NCBI GenBank assembly: GCA_963834515.1
Contig: CAWICB010000005.1
Location: 372,001 to 436,000, forward strand
DNA: 64,000 nucleotides
From: RYN-230 sp963834515
GTDB lineage: Bacteria > Actinomycetota > Actinomycetes > Streptosporangiales > Streptosporangiaceae
Direction of reading: 5' to 3'
Under the pieces are notes generated by a model. The model had not been told where the DNA came from. It searched no databases and worked only from the letters and a program-made list of their open reading frames with translations. The translations under genes were made by a program, and so were the position numbers. Within the stretch, counting starts at the first letter, position 1; every line of letters begins with the position of its first letter. Below are positions 15,643-24,515 of this stretch, piece by piece.

Positions 15643-18101
15643 TCCGCACCTCCGTGTGCCTCGGCGGCGTCCTCGCCGCTGATGTGCCCGATCGTGCCGT
15701 GCGCCGGGGTTTGCGAGTCACCGGTCACCTGGGTCCCGGCCCCGCTGTCCCGCGCCGTCTTGATGGCCCGCCAGACCCGCTCCGGCGTGCACGGCATGAC
15801 GATGTCCCGGATGCCGAGCGGCCGGACCGCGTCCACGATCGAGTTGACCACGGCCGGTGTGGAGGCAATGGTGCCAGCCTCGCCGACCCCCTTGACACCG
15901 AGCGGGTTGGTCTGGGCCGGGGTCTGCGTCCGGTCGGTGGTGAACGAGGGCAGGTCGGGCGCGGCCGGCAGCAGGTAGTCGGCCATCGTGGTGGTGACCA
16001 GGTTGCCTTCCTCGTCGTAGATGGCCTCTTCGAACAGCGCCTGCGCGATGCCCTGGGCCAGCCCGCCGTGCACCTGGCCGTCCACGATGAGCGGGTTGAC
16101 CACGTTGCCCACGTCGTCCACCGCGACGTAGCTGCGGATGGTGACCTGGCCGGTCTCGGTGTCCACCTCGGTCGCGCACAGGTGGGTGCCGTGCGGGTAG
16201 GAGAAGTTGTCCGGGTCGTACGTGCTGTCCGAGTCCAGCGAGGGCTCCACGCCGTCCGGCAGCGCGTGCGCCGCGAACGTGGCCAGCGCGATCTCCTGGA
16301 TCGTCTTGACCACCCCGTCGCTGCCGCGGACCCGGAACACGCCGGCCTCGAAGTCGATCTCCTCGGGCGGCGCCTCGAGCAGCGCCGAGGCGATCACCTT
16401 GGCCTTGGCCACGACCTTGTCGCACGCGCCGGCCACCGCCACCCCGCCCACGGTCAGCGACCGGGACCCGTAGGTGTCCATGCCCTTGGGGGAGACCTGG
16501 GTGTCGCCGTGCAGCACCCGGATGTCCTCGAACGGCACGCCCAGCTTGTCCGCCACGATCTGGGCCCACGCGGTCTCGTGGCCCTGGCCGTGCGCGCTGG
16601 ACCCGGTGACCACCTCCACCTTGCCGGTGGGCAGCATCCGCACCGAAGCGTGCTCCCAGCCGCCGGCCCCGTAGGACAGCGAGCCGAGCACCCGGGACGG
16701 CGCCAGCCCGCACATCTCGGTGTAGGTGGACACGCCGATGCCCAGCTGGACCGGGTCGCCCGCGGCCCGGCGCTCGGCTTGCTCGGCGCGCAGCGCGTCG
16801 TAGCCGAACAGTTCCCTGGCCCGGGCCGTGGCGGCCTCGTAGTTGCCGCTGTCGTAGGTCAGCCCGGCGATCGTGGTGTACGGGAACTCCTCGTGCTTGA
16901 TCCAGTTCCGCTCCCGCACCTCCAGCGGATCCAGGCCCAGCTCGGCGGCCAGCTCGTCCATGATCCGCTCGATGGCGAACGTGGCCTCCGGCCGGCCCGC
17001 GCCGCGGTAGGCGTCGGTCGGCATCTTGGTCGTGAACACCCCGGTGCAGCGGAACGAGTACGCGTCCATCTTGTAGATGGCGTTGAACATGAACGCGCCG
17101 AGCAGCGGCACCCCCGGGGTGACCAGCATCAGGTAGGCGCCCATGTCCGCGAGCAGGTCCACGGACAGGCCGCGCAGCCGGCCGTCGGGCTCGGCCGCGA
17201 TCCTGATCCGCTGCCACTGATCCCGGCCGTGGTGCACGGTCAGGTTGCCCTCGCTGCGCGACTCGGTCCACTTGACCGGCCGGCCCAGCTTGCGGGCGAT
17301 CAGCATGGCCAGCACTTCCTCGGCCGTGACCTGCAGCTTGGAGCCGAAGCCGCCGCCCACGTCCGGCGCGATGACCCGGATGTTCTGCTCCGGGATCCCG
17401 GTCACCAGGGCCAGCATGACCCGCAGCACGTGCGGGATCTGGGTTGATGACCAGAGGGTGAACTCGCCGCCCACGCAGGAGCAGACCACGCTGCGCGGCT
17501 CCATCGCGCTGGGGATCAGCCGCTGCTGCCGGTAGTTCCGCTCGATGACCACTGGGGCGTCCCGGAACGCCGCGTCCAGGTCCCCGTTGGCGAACGTCCA
17601 CTCGAAGCTCTTGTTGCCCGCTTCGTGCACCTTGGGCGACGACTCGTCCAGCGCGGTGCGCATGTCCAGCACCGGGGGCAGTGGTTCGTAGTTGACGTCC
17701 ACCGCGGACAGCGCGTCCGCCGCCGTGTACCGGTCCCGGGCGATGACGCAGGCCACCGCCTCGCCCACGTAGCGCACCTCGTCGGTGGCCATCGGCGGGT
17801 GAGCCGGCATCACGATGTCCGGGGTGACCGGCCAGGCGCAGGGCAGCGAGCCCTGCTCGGCGGCGAAGTCGGCGCCGGAGAACGCGGCCAGCACGCCGGG
17901 GACCTGCAGCGCGCCGCTGACATCCACCGAGGTGATCCGGGCGTGCGCATAGGGGCTGCGGACGAAGTTGATGTGCAGCATCCCGGGCAGGGTGATGTTG
18001 TCCGTCCAGGTGGTCTGGCCGGTGACCAGGCGTGCGTCCTCCTTGCGGGGCCGCGCGCGGCCGACTTCGGTGGCCGGCTGGGCTTGCGTGTCGGCGGTCA
18101 T
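15639..18101 (-). CDS. coxL: Large molybdopterin subunit, form II CoxL-like hydroxylase
   Basis: Catalytic subunit (820 aa) binding molybdopterin-cytosine dinucleotide. The active-site loop at residues 364-370 reads AYRGAGR, the form II signature; genuine form I CO dehydrogenase has AYxCSFR with the Mo-Cu bridging Cys, which is absent. Other family motifs are PDVGGGFGSK at about 247-256, TGSSAHGQGHETAWAQI, and the catalytic Glu in VKGVGEAGTIAST near the C-terminus. Form II enzymes are probably hydroxylases of organic (often heterocyclic or aromatic) substrates, but the substrate here is unknown. It overlaps coxS by ATGA (18098-18101) and coxM by ATGA. No maturation genes (coxD/E/F) are in the window. 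Confidence 0.93.
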   Translation of the reverse strand: MTADTQAQPATEVGRARPRKEDARLVTGQTTWTDNITLPGMLHINFVRSPYAHARITSVDVSGALQVPGVLAAFSGADFAAEQGSLPCAWPVTPDIVMPAHPPMATDEVRYVGEAVACVIARDRYTAADALSAVDVNYEPLPPVLDMRTALDESSPKVHEAGNKSFEWTFANGDLDAAFRDAPVVIERNYRQQRLIPSAMEPRSVVCSCVGGEFTLWSSTQIPHVLRVMLALVTGIPEQNIRVIAPDVGGGFGSKLQVTAEEVLAMLIARKLGRPVKWTESRSEGNLTVHHGRDQWQRIRIAAEPDGRLRGLSVDLLADMGAYLMLVTPGVPLLGAFMFNAIYKMDAYSFRCTGVFTTKMPTDAYRGAGRPEATFAIERIMDELAAELGLDPLEVRERNWIKHEEFPYTTIAGLTYDSGNYEAATARARELFGYDALRAEQAERRAAGDPVQLGIGVSTYTEMCGLAPSRVLGSLSYGAGGWEHASVRMLPTGKVEVVTGSSAHGQGHETAWAQIVADKLGVPFEDIRVLHGDTQVSPKGMDTYGSRSLTVGGVAVAGACDKVVAKAKVIASALLEAPPEEIDFEAGVFRVRGSDGVVKTIQEIALATFAAHALPDGVEPSLDSDSTYDPDNFSYPHGTHLCATEVDTETGQVTIRSYVAVDDVGNVVNPLIVDGQVHGGLAQGIAQALFEEAIYDEEGNLVTTTMADYLLPAAPDLPSFTTDRTQTPAQTNPLGVKGVGEAGTIASTPAVVNSIVDAVRPLGIRDIVMPCTPERVWRAIKTARDSGAGTQVTGDSQTPAHGTIGHISGEDAAEAHGGAE

Positions 18102-18574
18102 GACGTCACCCCTGACTCGGCGGACTCAGCCGCGCGCCGTACCGCGCGGACGATGTTCTCGTAACCGGTGCACCGGCACAGGTTGCCTTCCAGGCCGTCG
18201 CGGATTTCCTGGTCGCTGGGGTGCGGGTTGTCCCGGAGCAGGTCAGCCGCGGCCATGATCATGCCGGGCGTGCAGTAGCCGCACTGCAGCGCGTGCTCGG
18301 TGTGGAAGGCCTGCTGCAGCGGGTGCCACTCGCCGTTGGCCATGCCCTCGATAGTCGTGATCTCACCGCCATCGGCCTGGACCGCCAGGACAGAACAGCT
18401 TTTAACGGATATTCCGTTCAGGTGCACGGTGCATGCGCCGCAGTTGGAGGTGTCGCACCCGACCGGAGTACCGGTCTTGCCGAGACGCTCCCGCAGGTAG
18501 TGCACGAGTAGCAGGCGGGGTTCGACGTCATCCACGTAGCTGACGCCGTTGACCATGACGCTGATCGTTGTCAT
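18098..18574 (-). CDS. coxS: Small 2Fe-2S subunit of the CoxL-like hydroxylase
   Basis: 158-residue iron-sulfur subunit. The plant-ferredoxin-type cluster uses the Cys in GCDTSNCGACTVHLNG plus Cys in SVKSCSVLA. The second, four-helix cluster uses LQCGYCTPGMIMAA and GNLCRCTGYENIV. All eight Cys expected for two 2Fe-2S centres are present. It is the first gene of the minus-strand operon, with a strong AGGAGGAG site just before the ATG. The ~115 bp up to the divergent SnoaL-like start is the only place for the operon promoter. The expected electron path is Mo centre to Fe-S I, Fe-S II and then FAD on CoxM. Confidence 0.95.
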   Translation of the reverse strand: MTTISVMVNGVSYVDDVEPRLLLVHYLRERLGKTGTPVGCDTSNCGACTVHLNGISVKSCSVLAVQADGGEITTIEGMANGEWHPLQQAFHTEHALQCGYCTPGMIMAAADLLRDNPHPSDQEIRDGLEGNLCRCTGYENIVRAVRRAAESAESGVTS

Positions 18575-18618
18575 CCGAGCTCCTCCTCAGGAGACGGCTG
18601 TGGCTCCTGGTGCCCAAC

Positions 18619-19806
18619 TTAAGACGGCGGTGCCGCGCAGCACCAGTCCTTGTGCTCGCTCACCTGGGTACTTCGTGGCAGGCTTACCCCGTGGACGCCG
18701 CTGATATGGCCCGCGCACTGTACGCCGCCTACCAGGACCGGGACTGGGCCCGGGCCGAGACGCTGCTGCATCCGGACGCGGTGGTGGACTTGCCCGCGAC
18801 CGGTGAGCGGCTGGCCGGCCGGGACCAGGTGCTGCGGTTCCAGCGGGAGTACCCCGAGCCGTGGGGTGACCTCACCGTGCTCCGCGCACTGGGTGACGGC
18901 CAGTCGGCCGCGGCCGAGGTGGAGATCCGGGCGCCAGGCGGCGACGTGTTCCGGCTGGCCGCGTTCTGGGTGCTGCGGGATGGGCTGCTGGCCATCGGCA
19001 CCGAGTACTGGGTGGATCCGGGGGGCAGCCCGCCGCCGGGCCGGACCGCCTACCTGGCCACTGACTGAGCCCGGCTGGCGGCGGTTCAGGCCGAGTTCGA
19101 CGACCTGGAACGCCTCGGCCAGGTGACCGGCCGGGAGCCCGGCCTGCTCGGCAGTGCGGGCCAGCCGGGCGCGCAGGAATTCCTCCAGGTTGTCCCGGTG
19201 GCCGGTCTGGCTCTCGTGCGCCCGCAGCGCGGCCAGCTTCCGGCTGAACGTGTCCGTGATGTCCACGAAGTGATCCGCGGCCGAGGCGGCCGAGATCCAC
19301 ACCTCGCGCACCGTCCACGGCTCCAGGCCCTCGGCCAGGCGCAGCTCCGGGAACGCGTACGGGTTGCGCGCGTCCGGGTAGACGGCGTCCAGCGCGGCCG
19401 AGCCCACCGCCCGGTGATCGGGGTGGCCGATGCCCATCCGCTGGTAATTACGCTCCGGCGTGGGGCATACCACGCGGTCCGGCCGGACCTGCCGGATCAC
19501 CCGGGCAAGATCTTGGCGCAACGCCAGGCTGGGCTCCACCCGGCCGTCCGGGTAGCCCAGGAATCTGAGGTCATGCACCCCGACGCAGGCGGCCGCCGCG
19601 GTCTGTTCCTTCCGGCGCAGCGGCCCCATCTCGGCCCGGGGCACTGAGTCATCGAAACCGCCCGCGTCGCCGTCGGTGACCAGGCAGTAGGTGACCTCGA
19701 TCCCGGCGCCCGTCCAGCGCGCCACCGTGCCCGCGGCGCTGAAATCGATGTCGTCTGGATGGGCGGCGATGACCAGCGCGCGCTGAACCTCGGAGTCACT
19801 CAGCAT
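18619..19806 (-). CDS. PIG-L family zinc deacetylase with an implausible read-through C-terminus
   Basis: LmbE/PIG-L N-acetyl-sugar deacetylase fold. The zinc motif AHPDDIDFSAAG is near residue 15, and the second zinc His is in GIGHPDHRAVG. LVTDGDAGG and LRFLGYPDGRVEPSLALRQD are also typical. Mycothiol enzymes MshB and Mca belong to this family, but nothing identifies this copy as either. Homology ends near residue 245 (AEAFQVVELGLN, about position 19072). The remaining ~150 residues to the stop at 18619 are Pro/Gly/His-rich and run antisense through the SnoaL-like gene, so they are probably a product of a lost stop or simply an open antisense frame. Confidence 0.75.
   Translation of the reverse strand: MLSDSEVQRALVIAAHPDDIDFSAAGTVARWTGAGIEVTYCLVTDGDAGGFDDSVPRAEMGPLRRKEQTAAAACVGVHDLRFLGYPDGRVEPSLALRQDLARVIRQVRPDRVVCPTPERNYQRMGIGHPDHRAVGSAALDAVYPDARNPYAFPELRLAEGLEPWTVREVWISAASAADHFVDITDTFSRKLAALRAHESQTGHRDNLEEFLRARLARTAEQAGLPAGHLAEAFQVVELGLNRRQPGSVSGQVGGPARRRAAPRIHPVLGADGQQPIPQHPERGQPEHVAAWRPDLHLGRGRLAVTQCAEHGEVTPRLGVLPLEPQHLVPAGQPLTGRGQVHHRVRMQQRLGPGPVPVLVGGVQCAGHISGVHGVSLPRSTQVSEHKDWCCAAPPS
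18691..19068 (+). CDS. SnoaL-like / NTF2-like small protein
   Basis: A ~125-residue alpha+beta-barrel protein of the SnoaL/ketosteroid-isomerase superfamily: ARALYAAYQDRDWARAETLL helix, then HPDAVVDLPATGERLAGRDQ, YPEPWGDLTV and a final strand LLAIGTEYWVDPGG. These proteins may be small isomerases, hydrolases or simple binding proteins; no catalytic set can be assigned. The GTG at 18691 is chosen because upstream residues in the frame (from 18568) are Arg/Leu-rich and antisense to the coxS leader; an ATG at 18706 is an alternative. The whole gene lies antisense to the open 3' extension of the PIG-L ORF. Confidence 0.7.
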   Translation: MDAADMARALYAAYQDRDWARAETLLHPDAVVDLPATGERLAGRDQVLRFQREYPEPWGDLTVLRALGDGQSAAAEVEIRAPGGDVFRLAAFWVLRDGLLAIGTEYWVDPGGSPPPGRTAYLATD

Positions 19807-19967
19807 GATCCCGATCCTATGAACGCCCGGTACTGCCCCGGCCAGCGCGGGCAGGCCGGTTACCAGCGCGGGCGGGCCCGGTTACCAGCGCGGCGTGCTG
19901 GTCAAGTGCAGGCGGCCCGGCCAGCGCCCACTGGCGCCGGCCGGGCCGCACGGTCCCGCGCCCGCCG

Positions 19968-21395
19968 CTAGTCGAGCGCGGACATCACATGCTTGATGCG
20001 GGTGTAGTCCTCGAACCCGTACATGGACAGGTCCTTGCCGTAGCCGGAGTGCTTGAACCCGCCGTGCGGCATCTCGGCCACCAGCGGGATGTGCGTGTTG
20101 ATCCACACACAGCCGAAGTCCAGCCCGCGGGCCATCCGCATGGCCCGCCCGTGGTCGCGTGTCCAAACCGACGACGCCAGCCCGTACTCGGTGCCGTTGG
20201 CCCAGGCCAGCGCCTCGGACTCGTCGCTGAACTCCTGCATGGTGATGACTGGGCCGAACACCTCCTGCTGGATGATCTCGTCTTCCTGGCGCAGCCCGGT
20301 GACCACGCTGGGCTCGAAGAAGTAGCCCTGGCCGGCGATCCGGTTGCCGCCGGTGCGTACCTCGGCGTGGCTGGGCAGCCGCTCGATGAACCCGCTCACC
20401 CGCTCCAGCTGGCTGGCGTTGTTGAGCGGCCCGAAGTCGGCGTCTGGCACGTCCGGGCCGGCCACCGTCTGCCCGCGGGCCATCTCGACCAGCGCGTCAG
20501 CCAGGTCGGCCGCGATCCGCGAGCCGGCCAGCACCCGGGTCGCGGCGGTGCAGTCCTGCCCGGCGTTGAAGTAGCCGGCGATGGCCACCGCCTCGGCCGT
20601 CTTGGCCGGGTCGGCGTCGTCGAACACGATCACCGGTGCCTTCCCGCCGAGTTCCAGGTGCACCCGCTTGAGGTCGGCGGCCGCCGTGATGGCGACCTCG
20701 CGGCCGGCCCGGACGCTGCCGGTGATCGAGACCATCTGCGGCGTCTTGTGCGCGACCAGCGCCCGCCCGGTGTCCCGGTCGCCGCAGATCACGTTGAACA
20801 CGCCCGGCGGCAGGAACTCGCTCATCAGCTCGGCCAGCAGCAGGGTGGACACTGGGGTGGTGTCCGACGGCTTGAGCACCATCGTGTTCCCGGCCGCCAG
20901 CGCGGGCGCGAGCTTCCACACCGCCATCATCATCGGGTAGTTCCACGGGGTCACCGCGGCGCACACGCCGATCGGCTCGCGCCGGATGAACGACGTGTAA
21001 CCGGACATGTACTCGGCCGCGCTGCGCCCTTCCAGCATCCGCGCCGCCCCGGCGAAGAACCGGATCTGGTCCACCATCGGGGGAATCTCCTCCGACAGGG
21101 TCAGCGCGAGCGGCTTGCCGGTGTTCTGGCTCTCGGCCTTGACGAACTCGTCAGCGCGGCGCTCCAGTGCGTCCGCGATCCGGAGCAGGGCCAGGCTCCG
21201 CTCCGCGGGCGTGCTGTCCCGCCAGCCCGGGAAGGCATCGGCCGCCGACGCGAACGCCGCATCCACCTCGGTCTCGCTGGAAATCGGCGCGGTGGCGAAG
21301 ACCTCACCGGTGCTCGGGTCGACGAGCTCGGCCCGGCGGTCGTAACTCGTGTCTGTCCACCGGCCGCCGATGAAGTTGCGCAATTCTTCCACCAC
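19968..21395 (-). CDS. NAD(P)-dependent aldehyde dehydrogenase (aminobutyraldehyde / aminoadipate-semialdehyde type)
   Basis: Oxidises an aldehyde to its acid. The 475-residue sequence has PWNYPMMMAVWKLAPALAAG and NTMVLKPSD at the cofactor site, the general-base Glu in HLELGGKAPVI and the nucleophile Cys in FNAGQDCTAATRV; EVFGPVITMQEF and GGFKHSGYGKD are normal late motifs. It most resembles gamma-aminobutyraldehyde dehydrogenases. It sits 30 bp downstream of a saccharopine-dehydrogenase-like gene and opposite an amino-acid permease, so it probably works in catabolism of lysine or a polyamine-derived amino-aldehyde. Confidence 0.9.
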   Translation of the reverse strand: MVEELRNFIGGRWTDTSYDRRAELVDPSTGEVFATAPISSETEVDAAFASAADAFPGWRDSTPAERSLALLRIADALERRADEFVKAESQNTGKPLALTLSEEIPPMVDQIRFFAGAARMLEGRSAAEYMSGYTSFIRREPIGVCAAVTPWNYPMMMAVWKLAPALAAGNTMVLKPSDTTPVSTLLLAELMSEFLPPGVFNVICGDRDTGRALVAHKTPQMVSITGSVRAGREVAITAAADLKRVHLELGGKAPVIVFDDADPAKTAEAVAIAGYFNAGQDCTAATRVLAGSRIAADLADALVEMARGQTVAGPDVPDADFGPLNNASQLERVSGFIERLPSHAEVRTGGNRIAGQGYFFEPSVVTGLRQEDEIIQQEVFGPVITMQEFSDESEALAWANGTEYGLASSVWTRDHGRAMRMARGLDFGCVWINTHIPLVAEMPHGGFKHSGYGKDLSMYGFEDYTRIKHVMSALD

Positions 21396-21425
21396 GGGCC
21401 CTCCGTTCAGAATTTCAGGGGCGGT

Positions 21426-22631
21426 TTAGTGTTGCGGGTCCCGCTCTTCGCAGGCCCAGGGCGATCCGTAGTCGTTGAGCAGGTCGAGGAACGGCCTGGC
21501 CGGCAGCGCCTCGGGGCCGAGCACCCCAGCGCCCGACCAGGCGCCCGAGTCCATCAGCTCCAGCGCCACGACCGGGTTGACCGCGGTCTGCCAGACCACC
21601 GCCTGCGAGCCATACTCCGCCATGGACCAGGCGTTATCCACCACATGGTGCAGATAGACCTCGCGCGGTGCCCCGTCCTGGCCGGTCCCGGTCACCCAGG
21701 TGCCCGCACAGGTCACCCCGGTCATCTTGTCCCCGAGCTGGGCCGGGTCGGGCAGGCAGGCGGCCACCACGTCGCGCGGCGAGACGCTGGCCCCGCCCAC
21801 CTGGACCGGGTCAGTGCGGTCCAGCCCCAGCTTGTGCAGCGTCTCCAGCACGCCGATGAACTCCGCGCCCAGCCCGTACTTGAACGTAACCCGGCGGGCC
21901 TGCACCCAGCGCGGCATCAGCAGCACTTCCTCGTGCTCCACGTTCACGCACTCCACCGGCCCGATGCCGGCCGGGAACGTGAACACCTCCGGCTCGCTGA
22001 ACGGCGGCGTGGTAAACCAGCCGCGGTCCGCCTCGTAGACAACCGGGGGATTCAGGCACTCCTCGATCGTGGTCCAGATGGAGAACGTGGGCGCGAAGTC
22101 ATAGCCGTCCACCTCCAGGTTGGCGCCGTCCCGTACGCCCAGCTCGTCAATCTCGCCGAACAGCTCATCCGCCGCGTACCTGGCGAACACATCCGACAAT
22201 CCGGGCTCAACGCCCATCCCGACCAGGGCCAGGCCGGCCTGCTGCCACTCGGCGTCCAGCGCGAACTGGTCGTCGCCCAGTTTGACGCCGGTCTGCCGGT
22301 ACGGCTGCTCGGCGTTCGGGTGGGACAGCGACATGGCCATGTCCAGGTAGTGCACCCGGGCCCGGAGCGCCGCCCGGAACAGCGGCATCACGAACCGCGG
22401 GTCGGTGGCGTTCATCAGGACGTCGCAGGAGTTCTCGGTGAGCAGTGCCGCGGTGGCGGCCTCGTCCCGGGCGTCCAGCTGCACGGCGCGGTAGCCGTCC
22501 CGGGCCGCGGCCGCGTGCTCGGCCCGGGCCAGGTCGTAGTCGGCCACGATCAGCTCGGCAAACGGGCGGCGGGCGGCGATACGGGCGAACGCGGTGCCTA
22601 CCCCGCCAGCCCCGACAAGAAGAATCCGCAT
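21426..22631 (-). CDS. Saccharopine dehydrogenase / lysine 6-dehydrogenase-like oxidoreductase
   Basis: 401-residue protein starting with a Rossmann motif MRILLVGAGGVGTAFARIA. Family segments include DVLMNATDPRFVMPLFRAAL, VHYLDMAMSLSH, the glycine-rich GMGVEPGLSDVFARYA and a C-terminal saccharopine-dehydrogenase domain. Candidate reactions are saccharopine cleavage or direct oxidative deamination of lysine at the epsilon-amino group, giving aminoadipate semialdehyde, which the adjacent aldehyde dehydrogenase could oxidise. That assignment is inference from context. It is the first gene of the two-gene minus-strand unit; its ATG at 22631 faces the permease promoter region. Confidence 0.82.
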   Translation of the reverse strand: MRILLVGAGGVGTAFARIAARRPFAELIVADYDLARAEHAAAARDGYRAVQLDARDEAATAALLTENSCDVLMNATDPRFVMPLFRAALRARVHYLDMAMSLSHPNAEQPYRQTGVKLGDDQFALDAEWQQAGLALVGMGVEPGLSDVFARYAADELFGEIDELGVRDGANLEVDGYDFAPTFSIWTTIEECLNPPVVYEADRGWFTTPPFSEPEVFTFPAGIGPVECVNVEHEEVLLMPRWVQARRVTFKYGLGAEFIGVLETLHKLGLDRTDPVQVGGASVSPRDVVAACLPDPAQLGDKMTGVTCAGTWVTGTGQDGAPREVYLHHVVDNAWSMAEYGSQAVVWQTAVNPVVALELMDSGAWSGAGVLGPEALPARPFLDLLNDYGSPWACEERDPQH

Positions 22632-22707
22632 ACTGGCGATCCTAGCCTTCTAGGTGCTTCTGGGCCACGGGACCAGTCGTGATACGTACCCGTTACGACT
22701 GAAATCG

Positions 22708-22763
22708 TTGCCGAGAGATCGCATACATGCTAGAACCGTGGCAGCTGGGTAGGTGTCTATAGT
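22708..22763 (+). promoter_or_regulatory. Candidate promoter region of the APC permease
   Basis: The 236-bp divergent spacer is noticeably less GC-rich than its surroundings. On the plus strand TTGCCG (22708-22713) is followed after 17 nt by TAGAAC (22731-22736), a reasonable housekeeping-sigma pair. A TATAGT hexamer at 22758-22763 is a second possible -10 but lacks a good -35. No operator could be recognised. Confidence 0.35.
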
Positions 22764-22867
22764 TGGCGTACGATGCGCCCCACGGATCACTCCGGACCGG
22801 GCCAGCCCAGACTGCCGTAATCGAGGACCTGACCCGACCGGCTCAGGTGTTGCCAGGAGGGGGAGCC

Positions 22868-24463
22868 ATGGCGGCCGCTACGCCAGAGCTTCAGCCAGTT
22901 GAAGAGTCCAGGGACAAGGGGCTAAAGAGTGGCGCCCTGGGCCTGGTGTCCAGTGTCGTCATGGGCGTGGCCTCGACCGCGCCCGCCTACAGCCTGGCGG
23001 CAACGCTGCTGTTCGTCGTGGTTCTGGTCGGCTTCAAGGCGCCATCGGTCGCCGTGCTGGCGTTCGTCCCGATCCTGTTCTGCTCGATCGGCTACAGCGA
23101 GATGAACAAGGCCGACCCCGACTGCGGGACCACGTTCACCTGGGGGGCGAGGGCGTTCGGCCCGAAGACCGGCTGGGCCGGCGGCTGGGGCATCGTGGCA
23201 GCCGACATCCTGGTCATGGCCAGCCTGGCCCAGGTCGCGGGCCAGTACGTGTTCCTGCTGGTGCAGGGCCCCAACAGCTCGATCGGGACCAACCCGGCCA
23301 GCCCCTGGGTGCTGCTGGTCGGCATCATCTGGATCATCGCGATGACCTACATCTGCTACCGGGGCATCGAGGTCTCGGCGTGGTTCCAGAAGATCCTGCT
23401 GAGCATCGAGCTCGTCATGCTCCTGGTGCTCTCGGTGACGGCGCTGGTCAAGGTCGCGGGCAGCCACCACCCGAAGACTTCGGTGACGCCGAGTGCCAGC
23501 TGGCTGCTGCCCACCCACCTGTCGCTCTCGGACTTCCTCGGCGGGATCGTCCTGATGCTGTTCATCTACTGGGGCTGGGACACCGCCGTCTCGGTCAACG
23601 AGGAGACCAAGGACAAGGACAAGACCCCGGGCCAGGCGGCCATCATCTCGACCGTGCTGCTGCTGGTCACGTACGTGATCGTGATCTTCGCGGCGGTGTC
23701 GTTCGCCGGCATCGGCTCGACCGGGATCGGGCTGTCCAACGAGGCGCACGGCGGAGACGTGCTGTCAGTGCTGGGCGGCGCGATCTTCGGCACGGGTGCC
23801 CTTGGCACCACGCTGTCCAGGCTGCTGGTCCTGATGGTGCTCAGCTCGGCCGCGGCCTCAACCCAGACGACCATCCTCCCGACCGCCCGCACGACCCTGT
23901 CGATGGCTGTCTACAAGGCGCTCCCGGACTCGTTCGCCAAGATCCACCCCAAGTACCTGACGCCGACCGTGTCCACGGTCGTGATGGGCGCCGTCTCCAT
24001 CGCCCTCTACGTCCCGATGAACTACATCTCCGGCGGCAACGTCATCTACGACGCGGTGACCGCGATCGGCATTTACATCGCGTTTTACTACGGCCTGACC
24101 GCCCTCGAGTGCGTCTGGTACTACCGCAAGACGCTGACCAGCAGCGCCCGCAACCTGTGGATGCGCGGCATCATCCCCGGACTTGGCTGGGCCATCATGT
24201 GGGCGGCGGGCATCTACAGCCTGCAGAGCGACTACACCGCCTCGTTCGGCTACACGCACTGGACCGTGCCCGGCCTGCACTGGGAGATCGGCGGGATCTT
24301 CCTCATCGCCATCTTCGCCGCCGTGGCCGGGGTGGCCATATTCATCTACCTGCGGATCACCCGGCCCGCGTACTTCAAGGGCGAGACCCTGACCCGGAGC
24401 ACGCCCACCCTGGTGCCGGACCCGGACCTGGTGCCCCCAGCGGCGGGATCGGGCACGGCCTGA
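22868..24463 (+). CDS. APC-superfamily amino-acid permease
   Basis: Inner-membrane amino-acid/polyamine transporter (531 aa from the chosen start) with about twelve hydrophobic spans; the first contains the APC motif SSVVMGVASTAPAYSLAATL. Other spans include WVLLVGIIWIIAMTYICY and FLGGIVLMLFIYWGWDTAVS, with the conserved NEETKDKDKTPG loop. The ATG at 22868 has AGGAGGGGG at 22855-22863, so the longer frame from 22763 is rejected. The C-terminus is a Pro-rich cytoplasmic tail. Divergence from the two lysine/aminoaldehyde-type dehydrogenases suggests it imports their substrate. Confidence 0.88.
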   Translation: MAAATPELQPVEESRDKGLKSGALGLVSSVVMGVASTAPAYSLAATLLFVVVLVGFKAPSVAVLAFVPILFCSIGYSEMNKADPDCGTTFTWGARAFGPKTGWAGGWGIVAADILVMASLAQVAGQYVFLLVQGPNSSIGTNPASPWVLLVGIIWIIAMTYICYRGIEVSAWFQKILLSIELVMLLVLSVTALVKVAGSHHPKTSVTPSASWLLPTHLSLSDFLGGIVLMLFIYWGWDTAVSVNEETKDKDKTPGQAAIISTVLLLVTYVIVIFAAVSFAGIGSTGIGLSNEAHGGDVLSVLGGAIFGTGALGTTLSRLLVLMVLSSAAASTQTTILPTARTTLSMAVYKALPDSFAKIHPKYLTPTVSTVVMGAVSIALYVPMNYISGGNVIYDAVTAIGIYIAFYYGLTALECVWYYRKTLTSSARNLWMRGIIPGLGWAIMWAAGIYSLQSDYTASFGYTHWTVPGLHWEIGGIFLIAIFAAVAGVAIFIYLRITRPAYFKGETLTRSTPTLVPDPDLVPPAAGSGTA

Positions 24464-24515
24464 TAAGGCGAGGGAATCCGGCTGCGCTGTCGGCGCCACC
24501 GCCTACCCTTGATGG

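Noticed and set aside
15639..18101. Genuine aerobic CO dehydrogenase large subunit
   Set aside because: The active-site loop lacks the Cys-Ser-Phe-Arg signature of form I; it reads AYRGAGR, and gene order is S-L-M rather than M-S-L.
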